NCBI GenBank assembly: GCA_046295655.1
Contig: JBKBMT010000019.1
Coordinates: 1-44,698, forward strand
From: JBKBMT01 sp046295655
GTDB taxonomy: Bacteria > Pseudomonadota > Alphaproteobacteria > Rhodobacterales > Rhodobacteraceae
Direction: 5' to 3'
Length of the DNA: 44,698 nucleotides
In this document: positions 40,980-44,698 of the stretch, in pieces
How positions within the stretch are numbered: the first letter of the stretch is position 1
How the letters are laid out: each line of letters opens with the position of its first letter
Notes under the pieces: generated by a model
Database searches by the model: none
What the model was told of the DNA's origin: nothing
Seen by the model: only the letters and a program-made list of their open reading frames with translations
Program-made: the position numbers and the translations under genes

Positions 40980-41728
40980 AGACGCTGGGCGCCGACAGGG
41001 TTTCGGTAGCCTTCGCAGGGCTCAGGGCCCTGTCCGATGTCACCCTGTCGGTCGCCTCGGGGCGGATCGTCGGGCTGATCGGTCCGAACGGCGCCGGCAA
41101 GACCACACTGGTCAACGTGCTGACCGGGTTTCAGGCGCCGACCGACGGGGCGGTGATGCTGGACGGCGCCGCCCTGCCGAAGCTGAGGCCGCACGAGATC
41201 CGTCGGCGGGGCATCGCCCGCACCTTCCAGGGCGGGCGGCTGTTCCGGGACCTTCCGGTGATCGACAACCTGGAGGTCACCGGCGTCGGGCTCGGGCAGG
41301 GACGCGCCGCGGCCATAGCCGAGGCCCGGGCGATGCTGGACTGGATAGGGATCGCGCCCCTCGCGGATCGCATAGCGGGTACGTTGCCCTATACCGACGA
41401 ACGCCGGGTCGCCATCGGCCGGGCGCTGATGGGCCGGCCGGGATTCGTGCTGCTGGACGAACCCGCCGCCGGAATGAGCGCGCAGGAGGCGGAAGATCTT
41501 GCCGCGCTGATCCGCCGGATCGCCGGCGAGATGGGCTGTGGCGTTCTGCTGATCGAACACAACGTCGGGCTGGTCCTGGAGCTGTGCGATCACATCGTGG
41601 TGCTCGATTCCGGGGCCGTCATCGAGCAGGGCCCCCCCGCCGCCATCCGAGGCAGCGAGAAGGTGCGGCACGCCTACATGGGCACCGCGGTCGATACCGA
41701 CCTGCCGGTGCTGGAGATCGAAGGATGA
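40976..41728 (+). CDS. ABC importer ATPase, LivG type, with altered signature motif
   Basis: The 250-residue ATPase has Walker A GPNGAGKTTLVN, Q-loop GIARTFQGGRLF, Walker B FVLLDEPAAGMSA and switch LLIEHNVGLVLEL. The ABC signature, normally LSGGQ or LxYGQQ in LivG, reads LPYTDERRVAIGRAL, so the Gly that touches ATP is replaced by Thr. The operon partner LivF has a normal signature, so one of the two ATP sites of the heterodimer is predicted to be weakened. ATG overlaps the hyuA stop. Confidence 0.93.
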   Translation: MKTLGADRVSVAFAGLRALSDVTLSVASGRIVGLIGPNGAGKTTLVNVLTGFQAPTDGAVMLDGAALPKLRPHEIRRRGIARTFQGGRLFRDLPVIDNLEVTGVGLGQGRAAAIAEARAMLDWIGIAPLADRIAGTLPYTDERRVAIGRALMGRPGFVLLDEPAAGMSAQEAEDLAALIRRIAGEMGCGVLLIEHNVGLVLELCDHIVVLDSGAVIEQGPPAAIRGSEKVRHAYMGTAVDTDLPVLEIEG

Positions 41729-42459
41729 GCCTTCTGTCCCTGTCGAACGTCACAGTCCGCTACGGTCGCCTGACCGCGGTGCGCAGCGTCTCGTTCACGA
41801 TGAAGGAGGGCGAGATCCTTTTCGTCACCGGGCCGAACGGTGCCGGCAAGTCCTCGCTTCTGCGCGCCATCGCCGGCGCGGTGGCGCCGGCGGGCGGGCG
41901 GATCGACCTGGCCGACCACGATATCACCGGCCGGTCGCCCGAAACGATCGCCCGGCTCGGGCTTTCGATGGTGCCCGAGGGACGCGAGGTGTTCGGGTCG
42001 CTCAGCATCGAGGAAAACCTTCTGGTCGGCACCGGGATGCACGCGGCGACGCGAGGCTGGCGCGCACGCCGGGACACCGACCTCGAGGCGGTCTATGCCA
42101 CCTTCCCGATCCTGAAGGACCGGCGCCACAGCCAGGCCGGCCTGCTGTCGGGTGGACAGCAGCAGATGCTGGTGATCGGCCGGGCGCTGATGACGAACCC
42201 GCGCCTGATCGCCATCGACGAGCCGAGCCTCGGGCTGGCGCCGAACATCATCGACCAGGTTTACGAACGTCTGATCGAGTTGCGCCGGCACCGCGCGCTG
42301 ACTCTGCTGATCGTCGAACAGTCCTCGACCCGGGCGATGATGGTCGGGGGGCGGATGATGCTGATGCGGGGCGGAGAGATCCTGCTGGACGGCGATGCCC
42401 GCGCGCTCGGCCAGTCCGAGGCAATGCAGTCCGCCTATTTCGGATACGGGGATCACTGA
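41725..42459 (+). CDS. ABC importer ATPase, LivF type
   Basis: The 244-residue ATPase has Walker A GPNGAGKSSLLRA, Q-loop SMVPEGREVFGSLSIEENL, signature LLSGGQQQMLVIGRAL, Walker B IAIDEPSLGLAPN and switch LIVEQSSTRAMM. It overlaps the LivG gene by four bases and the LivH start by one base (TGATG). It belongs to the same importer as the following two permeases. Confidence 0.94.
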   Translation: MSLLSLSNVTVRYGRLTAVRSVSFTMKEGEILFVTGPNGAGKSSLLRAIAGAVAPAGGRIDLADHDITGRSPETIARLGLSMVPEGREVFGSLSIEENLLVGTGMHAATRGWRARRDTDLEAVYATFPILKDRRHSQAGLLSGGQQQMLVIGRALMTNPRLIAIDEPSLGLAPNIIDQVYERLIELRRHRALTLLIVEQSSTRAMMVGGRMMLMRGGEILLDGDARALGQSEAMQSAYFGYGDH

Positions 42460-43373
42460 TGCCGGGTATGCTCCAGATCCTGTTCGACGCGCTGTCGCTC
42501 GGTTCGCTCTATGCGCTGGGCGCGCTGGGCATCGCGCTGATCTTCGGGGTGATGCGGCTGGTCAACTTCGCCCATGGCGACGTGATCGCCTTCTGCATCT
42601 TCGCGCTGCTGTGGCCGTCGGTCGACGTCGTGCCGATCGTCTTTGCCGGGCAGCTGCCGTGGTTCCTGCTGATCCCCTTCGTGCTTGCCGTCGGGGCGGG
42701 GTTGTCGGTGCTGGCCGAACTTGTGGTGTTCCGCCGCTTCCGGCACGCCAATCCGGCGACGATGATGATCGCCTCCTTCGCGCTGGGTTTCGTGATCCGC
42801 TATTTCCTTCTCATGCTGTTCTCCAGCCGGCCGAAATCGGTGCAGATCCTGCCCGGCCTCAGCCAGCCGGTCGAGGTTCTGGGGGCGCGGATCCCGCTGC
42901 TGCAGGTCGTGACGATCCTCGTCACCATCGCCGTGCTGCTGGCCCTTGTCGCCTTCCTGCGCCGCACCCGGTTCGGGCTGGAGATGCGTGCAGCGGCCGA
43001 GAATTTCACCATGGCGCGGATGCTGGGGGTGCGCGCGAACCGGGTGATCATGGGCGCCTTCGCCATGTCCGGCGCGCTGGCCGCGGCCATTGCCCTGATC
43101 CTCGGCAGCCAGACCGGCACGGCCGACATCATGATGGGATCGTCGATCATGCTGATGGCCTTCATCGCCACGGTGATCGGCGGGCTGGGCAGCCTGCCGG
43201 GCGCGGTTCTGGCCGGGTTCCTGCTGGGGGCCGTTTCGGTCGCGATGCAGTTCGCCCTGCCGCTCGAGGCCCGGCCGTTCCGCGATGCCTTCGTCTATGG
43301 CGCGGTGATCCTCGTGCTGCTGTGGCGGCCGCAGGGCCTGCTGTCGGGCCGGGCGGCAAAGGAAAGGGTGTGA
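42459..43373 (+). CDS. ABC importer permease, LivH type
   Basis: This 304-residue membrane protein has LYALGALGIALIFGVMRLVN and FAHGDVIAFCIFAL (LivH N-terminal motif). The ATPase-docking loop is GLEMRAAAENFTMARMLGVR, and the end reads LLWRPQGLLSG. The predicted channel half is translationally coupled to LivF before it. Confidence 0.94.
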   Translation: MPGMLQILFDALSLGSLYALGALGIALIFGVMRLVNFAHGDVIAFCIFALLWPSVDVVPIVFAGQLPWFLLIPFVLAVGAGLSVLAELVVFRRFRHANPATMMIASFALGFVIRYFLLMLFSSRPKSVQILPGLSQPVEVLGARIPLLQVVTILVTIAVLLALVAFLRRTRFGLEMRAAAENFTMARMLGVRANRVIMGAFAMSGALAAAIALILGSQTGTADIMMGSSIMLMAFIATVIGGLGSLPGAVLAGFLLGAVSVAMQFALPLEARPFRDAFVYGAVILVLLWRPQGLLSGRAAKERV

Positions 43374-43375
43374 CC

Positions 43376-44458
43376 ATGCTGCGCAGGGATTCGGTCGTCC
43401 GCCGCACCATCGCCACGCCGATCATCCTGTCGGCGCTGATCCTCGCCCTTGCGGTCTTTACCTTCTGGTACGGATCGCGCCCCTTCAACCAGACCGTCAT
43501 CGACGTGCTGCTGCGGGTGATGCTCGTGGTGGGACTCTATATCTTCATCGGCAATTCCGGCGTCCTTTCCTTCGGCCATATCGGCTTTACCTGCCTCGGC
43601 GCCTATGCCGCCGCCTGGCTGACGATGCCGCCGATGATGAAGGGCATGATGCTGCCCGGCCTGCCGGGCTGGCTGATCGGAACGCAACTGCCCTATTGGG
43701 TGGCCGCCCCCATTGCCGCCACCTTCGCGGCCTTCTTCGCACTGCTGTTCGGACTGGTGCTGATGCGGCTTTCGGGCATTGCCGCCTCGATCGCGACCTT
43801 CGCCATGCTGGCGATGATCAACAAGATCTATTCGAACTGGTCCAGCGTGACCGGCGCGACATCCTCGGTCGTCGGCATCCCGATCGTCCGGGACCTGTGG
43901 CCCTATGTGATCGCGGTGATCCTGTGCATCTTCATCGCCTGGGCCCATGCCATCAGCCGCGCCGGGCTGAAGCTGCGCGCGGCCCGGGACGAGCCGGTGG
44001 CGGCACAGGCCTCGGGTATCGACATCCCGCGCGAACGGCTTGTGGCCTTCGTCGTCTCGGGCTGGGTCACCGGGCTGGCCGGTGCGCTGTTCGCGCACTC
44101 GCTGGGCGTCGTGACCCCCGATACGTTCTACCTTGCCATGACCTTCATGGCGCTGTCGATGCTGGTCGTCGGTGGCATGTCGAGTCTGTCGGGGGCGGTC
44201 CTGGGCGTTCTGGTCCTGTCGCTTCTGATCCAGATGCTGCGCGCGCTGGAACGCGGCGTGGACATGGGCGGGATCGCCCTGAAGATCCCCAACGGCATGC
44301 AGGAGATCGCGCTGGGCGTGATCATGATCGCGATCCTGATGTTCCGCCCGTCCGGCATGATGGGCAACCGGGAACTCGTCTGGCCCCGTGCCAGGCGCGG
44401 CAGGGTGGCGGATGCCGCCACGCCATCGTCAACCACGAACCAACCAACGGGAGTGTGA
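43376..44458 (+). CDS. ABC importer permease, LivM type
   Basis: The 360-residue membrane protein starts MLRRDSVVRRTIATPIILSA. IGNSGVLSFGHIGFTCLGAY and the docking loop GLKLRAARDEPVAAQASGID are LivM hallmarks. VVGGMSSLSGAVLGVLVLSL is near the C-terminus. A GTG six bases upstream is an alternative start. The C-terminal 35 residues are a soluble Ser/Thr-rich tail not typical of LivM. Confidence 0.93.
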   Translation: MLRRDSVVRRTIATPIILSALILALAVFTFWYGSRPFNQTVIDVLLRVMLVVGLYIFIGNSGVLSFGHIGFTCLGAYAAAWLTMPPMMKGMMLPGLPGWLIGTQLPYWVAAPIAATFAAFFALLFGLVLMRLSGIAASIATFAMLAMINKIYSNWSSVTGATSSVVGIPIVRDLWPYVIAVILCIFIAWAHAISRAGLKLRAARDEPVAAQASGIDIPRERLVAFVVSGWVTGLAGALFAHSLGVVTPDTFYLAMTFMALSMLVVGGMSSLSGAVLGVLVLSLLIQMLRALERGVDMGGIALKIPNGMQEIALGVIMIAILMFRPSGMMGNRELVWPRARRGRVADAATPSSTTNQPTGV

Positions 44459-44460
44459 CA

Positions 44461-44698
44461 ATGAGACAGATCCGAACCCTTGGCCTGGCGCTTGCGACCA
44501 CGGCGCTTGCAACGGCCCCTGCGCTTGCCGACGACATAGTCGTGGGCTTCGCCACCGCAGCCTCGGGCTTCATGGAAGCCTATGACAAGCCGGCCCAGGA
44601 TGCCGCGATGATCCGCATCCAGGAAATCAACGAGGCTGGCGGTCTGCTTGGTCGGCAGATCCGCGCGGTGACGGCGGATACGAAAAGCGACCGGGCCG
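44461..44698 (+). CDS. ABC importer substrate-binding protein, partial
   Basis: Only the first 79 residues are in the window. A Sec signal peptide (MRQIRTLGLALATTALATAP, cut after ALA near residue 23) is followed by DIVVGFATAASGFMEAYDKP. EINEAGGLLGRQIRAVTADT is the periplasmic-binding type-1 core. It completes the second Liv-type importer and presumably binds the substrate of HyuAB. The gene runs past the right edge. Confidence 0.9.
   Translation, partial: MRQIRTLGLALATTALATAPALADDIVVGFATAASGFMEAYDKPAQDAAMIRIQEINEAGGLLGRQIRAVTADTKSDRA

Overview
The window is high-GC DNA (roughly two thirds G+C) of alphaproteobacterial type. The most telling block is murA - DUF2948 - hisD - UPF0262 - low-molecular-weight phosphatase at 12954-17302, an order I know from Rhodobacterales/Rhodobacteraceae (Rhodobacter, Paracoccus and relatives). 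Genes are close-packed, with many ATGA, GTGA and TGATG stop/start overlaps. I could not run any search, so all names rest on motifs, protein length and gene order.

Region 1 (1-3270) looks like the left end of a Mu-like transposable prophage. An S24/LexA-type repressor (1781-2443, +) points toward the prophage end. A divergent Cro/Ner-like gene (1447-1704, -) starts a leftward chain of small coupled early genes that includes an HU-type protein and runs off the window. Three TGGCA-N4-TGCCA dyads lie between the two divergent genes. The outer ~500 bp carry no gene. They hold repeats and two near-identical 13-mers about 107 bp apart, and end in ...CA at 3270. Immediately beyond is the C-terminal third of an MFS transporter gene (3271-3646) without its 5' part, so the element appears to have inserted into that gene.

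Region 2 (3643-10700) holds a quinone oxidoreductase, a SARP/BTAD-type regulator, a vanadium-haloperoxidase/PAP2-family protein that begins with eight HHG tripeptides, a subtilisin-family protease and an M15-like peptidase with a peptidoglycan-binding domain. The last four form an unusual neighbourhood that may be one functional unit.

Region 3 (10742-18453) holds a P1B-4-type metal ATPase (SPC and HEGGT motifs), tRNA-Thr(GGT), the conserved murA-hisD block, an NTF2-like protein and a GNAT acetyltransferase.

Region 4 (18499-30604) is a catabolic island around a GntR regulator. Leftward run a complete branched-chain-type ABC importer (binding protein, LivM, LivH, LivF, LivG), an aldo-keto reductase and a small TIGR04076-like protein. 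Rightward run the GntR gene, an aldo-keto reductase fused to a Rid domain, a DapA-family aldolase/lyase and a TAXI-type TRAP transporter.

Region 5 (30614-44698) is devoted to ATP-dependent opening of lactam, hydantoin or imide rings. A LysR regulator diverges from pxpA - BCCP - biotin carboxylase - pxpB - pxpC, which together supply all the parts of a split urea-carboxylase-like enzyme plus a hydrolase. An AraC regulator diverges from hyuB - hyuA (the unrelated hydantoinase/oxoprolinase type) and a second Liv-type ABC importer whose binding protein is cut by the window edge. The two modules probably handle related cyclic amides. The exact substrates cannot be read from sequence.
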